Below, one piece after another: positions 52,213 through 60,341 of a DNA stretch of 64,000 nt (the stretch's first letter is position 1; every line of letters starts with the position of its first letter). The stretch is from Paenibacillus aurantius. Lineage in GTDB: Bacteria > Bacillota > Bacilli > Paenibacillales > NBRC-103111. The DNA is taken from positions 2,948,001-3,012,000 of the forward strand of contig NZ_CP130318.1 of NCBI RefSeq assembly GCF_032268605.1. The letters run 5' to 3'. The notes beneath the pieces are model-generated. The model was not told the origin of the DNA, made no database searches, and was given only the letters and a program-made list of their open reading frames with translations. The translations under genes and the position numbers were made by a program.

Positions 52213-53181
52213 CTAGAATGCTTTATTAAGCGGGACAGCAACCATAAAGGAATGTTCACTGCCCTTTGGAAGGCCGGCAAGATACAGGATAGCGGGTTTT
52301 CCATTCTCGAAGTAAAGCTTCGGCATCTCCAATCGCTCGAAATGCTGCACGACTCCGTCCTCCCATGTGAGTTGAGGCTTCATGACGAGCGGGTCGCGGC
52401 TCAGCTCCCAGTGAAAGCCGTCCTCGGATTCGAACAGGATCATGGCGCTGTGCATTCCGGTAAATTCCCCTTTGTTGTCCTTGACGATGGCATAGTACCT
52501 GCCGTCTTGCACCCACTCGACGTGATCGTCGATAGGGAAATGGGTTCTGGGCGTTCGAATGAACGGTTCCGGATGATCAACGAATGGACCTAACGGATGA
52601 TCGGCAAGGGCGATGACATGGCGAACACTGCCGCCGAAGGGCATGGGCCCTTCCGTAACCGTTTTGTACACCATCTGGTATTTTCCGTCAGGCCGCTTGA
52701 AAACGTGAGGCGTCCCGGTAGTGAGATGACCCGGGCGGGGCTCGAGCAGCGGCTTGTCGAAACGCTTCCACGGACCGCTGGGATGTTCGGCTACCGCCAC
52801 CCCTACCCGCTGATTGTTGCGGTGATTCCACCATTCCCCATTGCCATGCTGGCCAATGTAGTATAAATAATAGACTCCGTCGGCTTCAATCAAGCTCTCG
52901 TTATGGAACCCGCCCGAGTCCCACTTTCCTTCTTCGTCTTGCGTCAAAGCGGTCCCCTGCACCTCGTACGGTCCTTCCGGATGAGAAGAAGTAGCATACG
53001 CCAGCTCGGAATGGGTGGCCCACGCCTGATGGCCGAGGGAACGAAGCCATCTCGAGAAAATCAAGTGACAGGTTCCCTCCTCCGTCCGAAGCATAGTGGA
53101 ACCCCATACATTCCAATCCGGCAATTCAAACTTGGCACGATAAGCCAACCTCAACCCTTCCGGAACGGATATAATGGACAT
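52213..53181 (-). CDS. Five-bladed propeller glycosidase-like protein (GH43/GH32-type fold)
   Basis: The 322-residue cytosolic protein has a repeated blade pattern: NVWGSTMLRTEEGTCHLIFS, HNESLIEADGVYYLYYIG, GTPHVFKRPDGKYQMVYK, DDHVEWVQDGRYYAIVKDN and LPKLYFENG-like segments. These match the GH43/GH32/GH117-type five-bladed fold, where acidic residues at blade starts catalyse. Candidate acids are visible, but I cannot assign them firmly. ATG 53181 follows GGGAGAG. It is placed next to a GH106-like gene and AraC regulators. Substrate unknown; it may remove a substituted sugar from imported fragments. Confidence 0.7.
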   Translation of the reverse strand: MSIISVPEGLRLAYRAKFELPDWNVWGSTMLRTEEGTCHLIFSRWLRSLGHQAWATHSELAYATSSHPEGPYEVQGTALTQDEEGKWDSGGFHNESLIEADGVYYLYYIGQHGNGEWWNHRNNQRVGVAVAEHPSGPWKRFDKPLLEPRPGHLTTGTPHVFKRPDGKYQMVYKTVTEGPMPFGGSVRHVIALADHPLGPFVDHPEPFIRTPRTHFPIDDHVEWVQDGRYYAIVKDNKGEFTGMHSAMILFESEDGFHWELSRDPLVMKPQLTWEDGVVQHFERLEMPKLYFENGKPAILYLAGLPKGSEHSFMVAVPLNKAF

Positions 53182-53308
53182 GAAAAATCTCTCCCAACTG
53201 GGTAACATAACCCGACCCTATCCCTTGGTTCGTGTTTAGGTTAAGAATAATTCACGATGGAAAGCCCAGGTTTCAAAATTTATGGAAAACCGTTCAAAAT
53301 ATTAAGAC

Positions 53309-53345
53309 AAAGAACCGGCGATCTGACGATCGCCGGTTCTTTTTG
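53309..53345 (-). terminator. Bidirectional terminator of the AraC gene
   Basis: AAAGAACCGGCGATC and GATCGCCGGTTCTTT pair perfectly across a short loop, with a T run on the plus strand and A-rich flank on the other. It lies downstream of the AraC gene on the minus strand. Confidence 0.8.
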
Positions 53346-53430
53346 GCCTGCTGTTCTAATTTATGCCGAGGGTACCTGTCCGGTAGTCATAAAATTTTCG
53401 CGATTGTCCTATCTCGTCTTGGCATTCTCT

Positions 53431-54255
53431 TCATCCATCCGAAGCCTTTAACCAGTCGCGGTACTGGGTAGGCGTCATGTTGGTTTCCCCCTGAAAGAGC
53501 CGGGTGAAGTGGGAGCGTTCCATCCCCAGTTCGTCCGCAACACGGGTCACGGTCCAATCCGTAGTAAGAAGCAGGTGTTTCCCGCGTTCCATCCTCAGCT
53601 TTACCAGATAACGATGAGGAGGGACGCCAAAGGCGGCTTTGAACAATCGAATGAAATACTTGGTGCTGTAGTTAAATTTCTCCGCTATTTCCGTAACCGT
53701 TAAAGCTCTGTCGGAATGCAGCTCCATGAAGTGGACGATATCGTTCCAGCGCTGCATGGATGAAGAGAGGATCGGGACCGGCTTGCGCGATTCCTGCTCC
53801 CAAATAAAGAGAAGAAGGTCAAACATGGCGCTTTTCACCGCAAGAGGCGACAAGTCGTCCGTTCGCCTAACGTTCTGGATCAAGCGACCGAAGAGCTCTT
53901 CCGCCCGATCCTGGTCCTGCAGGCGTATGAATAGCGGGGTATCCACGACTTGAAAGAGCGGGAACCGACCGGACATCGCATGAAAATGACAATACATCAG
54001 CCGGAAGGGAGCCTCAGGAACCGTCGAGAACGAAATGCGGTCGCCGGCAGGCAGGACATATAGGTCCCCTGGTTTTGGCAGAAAGACCGAGTCCCTAATG
54101 TGCAGGCTCCCCTCTCCTTCGCGAAAATAATACAAGCAGTTATTCACCGTCACATGATTGTGGTGCTTCCAATGGCTCGGCACCTTGACGTGGGCGGCGA
54201 CTGAAACGCTTACCGATAAATCCTCCAAATGCTTCTTCAGATGTGTTGCTTCCAC
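53431..54255 (-). CDS. AraC family transcriptional regulator
   Basis: The 274-residue regulator has an N-terminal cupin-like sensor (about 20-130; PKPGDLYVLPAGDRISF) and a C-terminal AraC double helix-turn-helix at about 170-268 (LTVTEIAEKFNYSTKYFIRLF; VTRVADELGMERSHFTRLF). It is divergent from the GH106-like gene, with a TAAGC/GCTTA palindrome in the shared region at 54280-54292, and probably controls it. Confidence 0.88.
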   Translation of the reverse strand: MEATHLKKHLEDLSVSVSVAAHVKVPSHWKHHNHVTVNNCLYYFREGEGSLHIRDSVFLPKPGDLYVLPAGDRISFSTVPEAPFRLMYCHFHAMSGRFPLFQVVDTPLFIRLQDQDRAEELFGRLIQNVRRTDDLSPLAVKSAMFDLLLFIWEQESRKPVPILSSSMQRWNDIVHFMELHSDRALTVTEIAEKFNYSTKYFIRLFKAAFGVPPHRYLVKLRMERGKHLLLTTDWTVTRVADELGMERSHFTRLFQGETNMTPTQYRDWLKASDG

Positions 54256-54279
54256 GGGTTCTCCTCCATCTTTTGGCCG

Positions 54280-54292
54280 TAAGCGTTGCTTA
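54280..54292 (+). promoter_or_regulatory. Palindrome in the AraC/GH106 divergent region
   Basis: TAAGC-gtt-GCTTA is a perfect inverted repeat with a core resembling a weak cre (AAGCGTTGCT). It could be a regulator or CcpA site. Confidence 0.3.
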
Positions 54293-54429
54293 TGTAACTA
54301 GAGATTACCATACATGGAGACCGGAAATGGGATACTTTTCGACACATAGTCGGGAATATTGTAGACTGCGGTCCCCTTTTTAATTTGCTACGATCATTTC
54401 GTAAAGGCAAAGAAAGGAATGTGATCCGC

Positions 54430-57400
54430 ATGGATAAGTTGGAACGCACGGCAAAGCAAGCTCCCGGTTTCCCGAGCCGCGATCCCGGACTGGATGTTTA
54501 TCCCGGGTTTGTTTCTCCGCCTTCGGGTTATGGAGAAGTGGCCTTCTATTGGTGGGTCGGTGAGCCTTTAACCAAGGAGAGGCTGGAATGGCAGCTGGAT
54601 CAGTTGAAGGATTACCCGATCACCTCTTTGCAGATCAATTATGCGCATTCCGATCAGGGCGGGGACGCTTGGGGACTGACGATTCCGAGCGATCCCCCTC
54701 TCTTCTCTGAAGCCTGGTGGGAGCTGTTCGCTTGGTTTGCTGAGAAAGCAGGCACCTACGGGATATCCGTCAGCCTTAGCGATTACACGCTGTGCTGGCC
54801 GGGACAAGGGTGGTACATCGATGAGATACTCGGCAGCCGACCGGACATCAGCGGATATAACCTGCTCGTCCAGGAATGGGATGCCGGGGATGGCCTATTG
54901 GAGCTGGCGCTTCCTCCCGGTGTCCTCTCGGTCATCTCCTATCGCTGTGACGAAACGGGTCAATCGACCGGCGAGTGGACGAGCCTTGCGGATCATGTCC
55001 GCGGTAACTCCCTCCATTGGGCGAAGCCGGATGGGACTTGGCGTGTTGCCGCCGTCTATTCCGAGCTTCGTCCCCGATCCATTGATCCGATGCACCCGGA
55101 AAGCGGGGCGCTCGTCATCTCGCACTTTTTCCAGCGATTCGAAGAAAGGCTCGCCAACATTCCGAACGCCAAGCTGGGCTTCTTCTTCTCGGATGAGCTG
55201 GGCTTCGGCATCAAAGGGCGGCTGTGGAACGATACGTTCCGGAAGGAATTCATGCGGCGTAAAGGCTACGACCTCCTGCCTGAACTCGCCTCCCTCTTCC
55301 TCCCCGTTGATCCCCGGGCACCGAAAATTCGGATGGATTACGCCGACGTGCTGGTTGCCCTATCCGAAGAACATTATTTTAAGCCTATCTTTGAATGGCA
55401 TGAACAGCGGGACATGATCTATGGCTGCGACCACGGAGGCCGGGGCAAGGATGTGACCGAGTTCGGCGATTACTTCCGCACCCAGCGCTGGAATCAGGGG
55501 CCGGGCTGCGATCAACCTTACTTTTATTGCGACCTGATCAAAAACAAAGTGGCGAGCTCCATCGCCCACCTGTATGAGCGTCCCCGCACTTGGCTGGAAG
55601 GCTTCTACAGCTCCGGCTGGGGATCGACGACCGCCGATCTGACGGATGCCATCTTCCGTAATTTCGTGTCGGGTCACAATCTATTGACCCTCCACGGTCT
55701 GTATTACACAACCTACGGAGGCTGGTGGGAATGGGCCCCGCCCTGCAACCATTTCCGTATGCCCTATTGGAAGCATATGAAGCCGCTTCTGGATTGTACG
55801 GAACGACTCAGTTACTTGCTAAGTCAAGGCGTTCACGTATGCGACGTGGCCGTCCTGTATCCGGTGGAAGCCATGGAGGCCGGAATGGGCGGAGAGGCCT
55901 CGGTGGCTGCGGCGTTCGGGATCGGCGAGTACCTGTACAAACGGGGAATCGATTGGGATTTTATCGACTTCCAATCCGTCGACCGCGCGGTGATCGCCGA
56001 CCGGAAGCTGCAAGCAGCCGGAGAAGCTTACCGGGTGCTGATTCTGCCCGCCATGCGTGCGATCCGCCATTCCACCCTCTGGAAGGCGTTGGAATTCTAC
56101 GAAGCGGGGGGACTCGTTCTCGCGTTCGATTGTCTCCCGGAAGCCAGTGACCGCTTCGGAGCGGACGATCCGGATTTGGATGCGGCCGTGCGTACATTAT
56201 TCGGTTGGACGGCGTCCGAAGCCGAACGATCAGGCGATAACCGGACGTTCCGTAACCCGTCAGGGGGATGGGCCGTTACCGCTCGCTCCTTCCAGGAAGT
56301 GGAGAGGACCATTACCGAGGCCTTTCCCCGCGATTTTGCTTGCGGCATGGACATGGATGACACGACGTTTCCTTATGTCATGCATCGCCGCATCGGCAGC
56401 CGCGACCTTTATGCGGTTTACGGCGTTCCAAGCGGGACGGAATGCTTCTTCCGGTGTCAAGGCACGGTAGAGCTATGGAATCCTTGGGATGCTTCCGTCA
56501 CTCCCCTGGAACCTGGCCGCACGACGTCGGAAGGCACTTTTATCCGGTTGCCTCTTGAGCAAACAGAGCTCCAGTTACTCGTGTTCTCCCGGGAGATGAC
56601 GATTCCGGACCGTCATGGGAGTGCGATTATCACCCGCTACGGGAACGAATCCAGCCGGTTCATCGAATTGGGAGATCCTTGGTCGTTTAAGCTGCTGCCT
56701 ACGATGGATAACCGATTCGGGGATTATCGGCAGCCTCCCGAACCGGTCTATATCGGCGCCGAAGCTCGCCAATTCCAGCATGCCTTGGAACACGCGGAAT
56801 CCGTCGGGCAATGGCAATTATCTGAATTCGACGACTCCTCTTGGCCAAAAGTTACCAATGGGTACGGCCCCTATTTCTGGAAACTTGGACCGCTTCCAGA
56901 AGAAGACGCAACGCCGGAGCTGGAGCAGCGGCTTCTCACTTCGAGATCGGCACCGGCACTCGGCCAGCCTCTAACCGAACACGGGAATGAATATCCATGG
57001 AAAGCTTATGAGTTTTCTATGCGGTACGGGATCGAAGGCGATCCGGGCCATCAAGGCTATCATGGGCTGAAGGGCGAGATGAACGACGATCTTCTTGCCG
57101 TCGGCGTCAAAAGATTCGTTCATACGGATACGGTCTATGACGTTGAAGAAGAAGGAGCGGTGACCTACTTCTGGTCTACCTTCGACGCCGGTGGAGAACG
57201 CAGCGCAGTCATGCGGGTGAGCGGCAACGTGCCAACGCGGATATGGCTAAACGGAACCATCGTGCAAGACCCGGAACCACTGGCCATCCAGCCTGGAGTA
57301 AATATCGTTCTTGTTCGTTACGACCAACCGGGACGCGGCTGCGTTCGTTTTGAGAGACCGGATGCGGCGGACTGGGAACAGTCCCTGCCGCTGGCTACTA

Positions 57401-58086
57401 CCTGGTATCAGAATCCCGCCCTATTCCCCTTCGATGCTTTTCCAGGACACAGCAGGCCGGCTGCGGGCTGGTACCGGTTCACGGCACCTCCCGGCTTAAA
57501 GAGCATGAAAGTAGCTGCTCACGGGCGGCTTCAGGTATGGGTGGATGATGAGGAATGGGAAGTCCGGCAAACCGGCACTGGTGCGGAGGGATCGCTCGAA
57601 TATGTGGCGGCTGGTCCGGTGAACAAAGCGAAGATTCACCAGGTCGCCCTTCGCATCGCCTACGAAGCCTGCTCCTACGGCGGGGCTGCGCTGCCGGAAC
57701 CAGTCTTACTGGAATGCGACGAAGGGGAAATGCAGCTTGGCGATTGGTCGGCCATTGACGGGTTACACTGTTACTCCGGCGGAGCCTCCTATTCCCAATC
57801 CTTCTGCTGGGAGCCTGACGAAGCCGGCAAGAATAGAAAAGTCATTCTGGATTTAGGAAAACTGTCAGCTTCAGCGGAGGTGTGGATGAACGGAGAACTT
57901 GTCCAAATCCTCGTTGCTCCCCCCTGGTCCGTTGATATCACTTCCTATTTGCGAAGCGGGGACAATCGGCTCGAAGTTCGGATATACAATACGCTAGCCA
58001 ATCACTATGTGACGATTCCAACCCGGTATCGCGGTGACCTGACTTCGGGGTTAATGGGTCCGGTCCGTCTGCAGATCAGAGAATAG
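54430..58086 (+). CDS. GH106-like alpha-L-rhamnosidase
   Basis: This 1218-residue protein has no signal peptide. The N-terminal region (YWWVGEPLTKERLEWQLDQL) and the barrel segments FFFSDELGFGIKG, DHGGRGKDVTEFGDYFRTQR and WLEGFYSSGWGSTTADLTD are of the GH106 type. C-terminal jelly-roll galactose-binding-like domains follow (for example VILDLGKLSASAEVWMNGEL near the end). GH106 enzymes remove L-rhamnose from plant polysaccharides such as rhamnogalacturonan. The next gene, UxuA, handles uronate breakdown, which fits pectin-type or ulvan-like substrates. ATG 54430 has AAAGGAAT upstream; GTG 54421 is an alternative. Confidence 0.75.
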   Translation: MDKLERTAKQAPGFPSRDPGLDVYPGFVSPPSGYGEVAFYWWVGEPLTKERLEWQLDQLKDYPITSLQINYAHSDQGGDAWGLTIPSDPPLFSEAWWELFAWFAEKAGTYGISVSLSDYTLCWPGQGWYIDEILGSRPDISGYNLLVQEWDAGDGLLELALPPGVLSVISYRCDETGQSTGEWTSLADHVRGNSLHWAKPDGTWRVAAVYSELRPRSIDPMHPESGALVISHFFQRFEERLANIPNAKLGFFFSDELGFGIKGRLWNDTFRKEFMRRKGYDLLPELASLFLPVDPRAPKIRMDYADVLVALSEEHYFKPIFEWHEQRDMIYGCDHGGRGKDVTEFGDYFRTQRWNQGPGCDQPYFYCDLIKNKVASSIAHLYERPRTWLEGFYSSGWGSTTADLTDAIFRNFVSGHNLLTLHGLYYTTYGGWWEWAPPCNHFRMPYWKHMKPLLDCTERLSYLLSQGVHVCDVAVLYPVEAMEAGMGGEASVAAAFGIGEYLYKRGIDWDFIDFQSVDRAVIADRKLQAAGEAYRVLILPAMRAIRHSTLWKALEFYEAGGLVLAFDCLPEASDRFGADDPDLDAAVRTLFGWTASEAERSGDNRTFRNPSGGWAVTARSFQEVERTITEAFPRDFACGMDMDDTTFPYVMHRRIGSRDLYAVYGVPSGTECFFRCQGTVELWNPWDASVTPLEPGRTTSEGTFIRLPLEQTELQLLVFSREMTIPDRHGSAIITRYGNESSRFIELGDPWSFKLLPTMDNRFGDYRQPPEPVYIGAEARQFQHALEHAESVGQWQLSEFDDSSWPKVTNGYGPYFWKLGPLPEEDATPELEQRLLTSRSAPALGQPLTEHGNEYPWKAYEFSMRYGIEGDPGHQGYHGLKGEMNDDLLAVGVKRFVHTDTVYDVEEEGAVTYFWSTFDAGGERSAVMRVSGNVPTRIWLNGTIVQDPEPLAIQPGVNIVLVRYDQPGRGCVRFERPDAADWEQSLPLATTWYQNPALFPFDAFPGHSRPAAGWYRFTAPPGLKSMKVAAHGRLQVWVDDEEWEVRQTGTGAEGSLEYVAAGPVNKAKIHQVALRIAYEACSYGGAALPEPVLLECDEGEMQLGDWSAIDGLHCYSGGASYSQSFCWEPDEAGKNRKVILDLGKLSASAEVWMNGELVQILVAPPWSVDITSYLRSGDNRLEVRIYNTLANHYVTIPTRYRGDLTSGLMGPVRLQIRE

Positions 58087-58170
58087 CAAGATCAGAACTT
58101 TTTTTCGCAAGATTTTTTTATTAATCCGGCTCGGAGTCGGCTAGGATGTAATTAGTTGGGGGGAATCGTC

Positions 58171-59241
58171 ATGAGAATGGTATTTCGCTGGTATGGGGAA
58201 GGCAATGATACGGTTTCCCTCCGGCACATTAAACAAATTCCCGGCGTGGAAGGCATTGTCTGGTCACTCCATGACGTTCCTCCCGGTGAAGAGTGGCCCC
58301 TGGACAAAATCCTGGACTACAAAGCCCAAGCCGACGAATACGGCTTTCATCTCGAAGTTGTCGAGAGCGTTAACATTCATGAGGACATTAAGCTGGGGCT
58401 CCCTACCCGGGACGGATACATTAGTAATTACATCCGCACGATGGAGAAGCTTGCCCGGGTTGGCGTTAAGGTCATCTGCTATAACTTCATGCCGGTCTTC
58501 GATTGGATCCGGACCGATTTGTTTAAGGAACTGGAAGACGGTTCGACGGCTCTATTTTATGAGAAGGCCAAGGTTGACTCGATCGACCCCGAAGAACTCG
58601 TACTCGCCATAGCGGGCAACCCCACCTACACGATGGCCGGTTGGGAGCCGGATAGACTGCGTAAGCTCATCCCTCTGTTTGAAGCGTACCGGGAAATCAC
58701 CTCCGAGCATCTGTGGAACCATTTAAAGTATTTTTTGGTGAGAATCGTGCCGGCTGCGGAGAAGCTTGACATTCGTATGGCGATCCATCCGGACGATCCG
58801 CCCTGGCCCGTCTTCGGGCTGCCACGAATCATGACGGGGCGCGATAGCATTCGCAGGCTGCTGCAGCTGGTCGACAGTCCTTATAACGGGGTCACGTTGT
58901 GCAGCGGGTCGCTCGGCGCCCATCCCGCCAACGACATCCCGGCCATGATCCGGGAATTTGCGGACCGTATCCCTTTTGCTCATATTCGAAACGTGCGAAC
59001 CTACGAGAACGGCGATTTTATCGAATGCTCCCACCGGGCTTCTGACGGAACGGTCGATATATGTGAAATTGTAAGAGCCTACCACGAGACGGGATTTCGA
59101 GGCTACGCCCGTCCCGACCATGGCCGGCACCTATGGGATGAGTCTTGTCGACCCGGATACGGCTTATACGATAGAGCTCTCGGCATTATGTATCTATGGG
59201 GAATATGGGATTCTTTGGAGCGTGCTAATCAAGGGCGGTAA
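58171..59241 (+). CDS. uxuA: Mannonate dehydratase, UxuA type
   Basis: The 356-residue metal-dependent TIM barrel matches UxuA: opening MRMVFRWYGEGNDTVSLRHI, IKQIPGVEGIVWSLHDVPPG, the VICYNFMPVFDW segment, HPDDPPWPVFGLPRI, CSGSLGAHPAND and the RPDHGRHLWDE ending. UxuA converts D-mannonate to 2-keto-3-deoxygluconate in glucuronate breakdown. No uxaC or uxuB is visible in the window. ATG 58171 follows GGGGGGA. The gene lies between the GH106-like gene and an AraC gene, so uronic-acid-containing oligosaccharides are a likely substrate of this locus. Confidence 0.9.
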   Translation: MRMVFRWYGEGNDTVSLRHIKQIPGVEGIVWSLHDVPPGEEWPLDKILDYKAQADEYGFHLEVVESVNIHEDIKLGLPTRDGYISNYIRTMEKLARVGVKVICYNFMPVFDWIRTDLFKELEDGSTALFYEKAKVDSIDPEELVLAIAGNPTYTMAGWEPDRLRKLIPLFEAYREITSEHLWNHLKYFLVRIVPAAEKLDIRMAIHPDDPPWPVFGLPRIMTGRDSIRRLLQLVDSPYNGVTLCSGSLGAHPANDIPAMIREFADRIPFAHIRNVRTYENGDFIECSHRASDGTVDICEIVRAYHETGFRGYARPDHGRHLWDESCRPGYGLYDRALGIMYLWGIWDSLERANQGR

Positions 59242-59348
59242 CCTCCAAGCATCATTCAGCCCTCTCTACCTTTATCAAGTTTTCCTCTCGCACTCCCTCC
59301 CCCCTGGCTTTATAATAGCGTTGTTAGAAACAAGACAGGGGGGAGCCT

Positions 59349-60173
59349 ATGCCGATCTACAACGAGTACTCCATGGCTATACGCGCTTATAACTATTGGA
59401 AGGATAAGCCCGGCTTCCTGCTCGATGCCGATCGGTATGAATACTGGGCCATTTTCGCCGTTGAGGAAGGCAGCTTTGAATACACGATTAATGGATACAC
59501 CGGTCAGGCTGCAGCGGGAGATTTCGTGCTATGTCCGCCGCAAACGGATTTTCACCGGCGTTTGGCAAGCGGGTGGCTGACGTTTCATTTTATTTTGTTC
59601 GACTGGCGGGAGGGAGAGCTCGGGGAAGAAGAAAGGAAAGCAAGGGGGGTGCTTTCCCGGTTTCCCGACTGCCGGTTCCGTCTGCTGGATGACGACCGAA
59701 CCCTTTCTACGCTTGCCCATTTCCGGAGGCTATCCCATTCTACTCCCAATTCCTCGTTTCTCTTTAAGCTTAGGGAGCACCTTCTCAATGATTTGTGGCT
59801 GGCGCTCTATTTGGAATCGGTTCAAAGCGCAAAAGCATCACCATCTTATCAGGATCCACTTATGATTGAGGTTAAGTCGGCCATCCAAGAGCTTGCCTAT
59901 CAGCCTTTCCTGCTTATGGATATAGCTGAGCGTTTTCACCTTAATAAAGTCCAGCTCACCCGCCGGTTTCGCCGGTCGTTTGGAGTCAATCCAATGGATT
60001 ATGTGACCCAGCTTCGCATTAAGAAAGCCCGGTCGCTTTTGTCCGGCTCCGATCAAACCATCGACCGGATTGCCCGATCCTGCGGCTACGACAACGGATT
60101 TTATTTTGCTCGTGTTTTCCTTAAGCATGTTGGTCTCACCCCGTCCCAATACCGCAAAACTCATATGATTTAG
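59349..60173 (+). CDS. AraC family transcriptional regulator
   Basis: The 274-residue regulator has an N-terminal cupin-like sugar-sensing region (about 25-130; ESWAI-like strand YWAIFAVEEGSFEYTINGYT) and an AraC helix-turn-helix pair at about 175-270 (LLMDIAERFHLNKVQLTRRF; IDRIARSCGYDNGFYFARVF). The ATG follows GGGGGGAG. It is located after uxuA and convergent with the GH95-like gene, and likely regulates the uxuA/GH106 region. Confidence 0.88.
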   Translation: MPIYNEYSMAIRAYNYWKDKPGFLLDADRYEYWAIFAVEEGSFEYTINGYTGQAAAGDFVLCPPQTDFHRRLASGWLTFHFILFDWREGELGEEERKARGVLSRFPDCRFRLLDDDRTLSTLAHFRRLSHSTPNSSFLFKLREHLLNDLWLALYLESVQSAKASPSYQDPLMIEVKSAIQELAYQPFLLMDIAERFHLNKVQLTRRFRRSFGVNPMDYVTQLRIKKARSLLSGSDQTIDRIARSCGYDNGFYFARVFLKHVGLTPSQYRKTHMI

Positions 60174-60222
60174 TGCCTTATCCGGTAGAAAGCAGAACTT
60201 CATGTGCGGATAAGACATGAGC

Positions 60223-60278
60223 AAAGAAGCAGGCTCTTACCCGGCGGGTGCAACTGCCGTAAGATCCTGCTTCTTTTG
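60223..60278 (+). terminator. Terminator between the AraC and GH95-like genes
   Basis: AAAGAAGCAGG pairs with CCTGCTTCTTT, with an inner CGGC/GCCG stem, followed by TGTTT. It may serve both convergent genes. Confidence 0.7.
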
Positions 60279-60341
60279 TTTACCAGAGGATGGCAGGTAT
60301 TCAAACTTATCGCAACCGGCATGATTCCGGCTTTTCCACCA

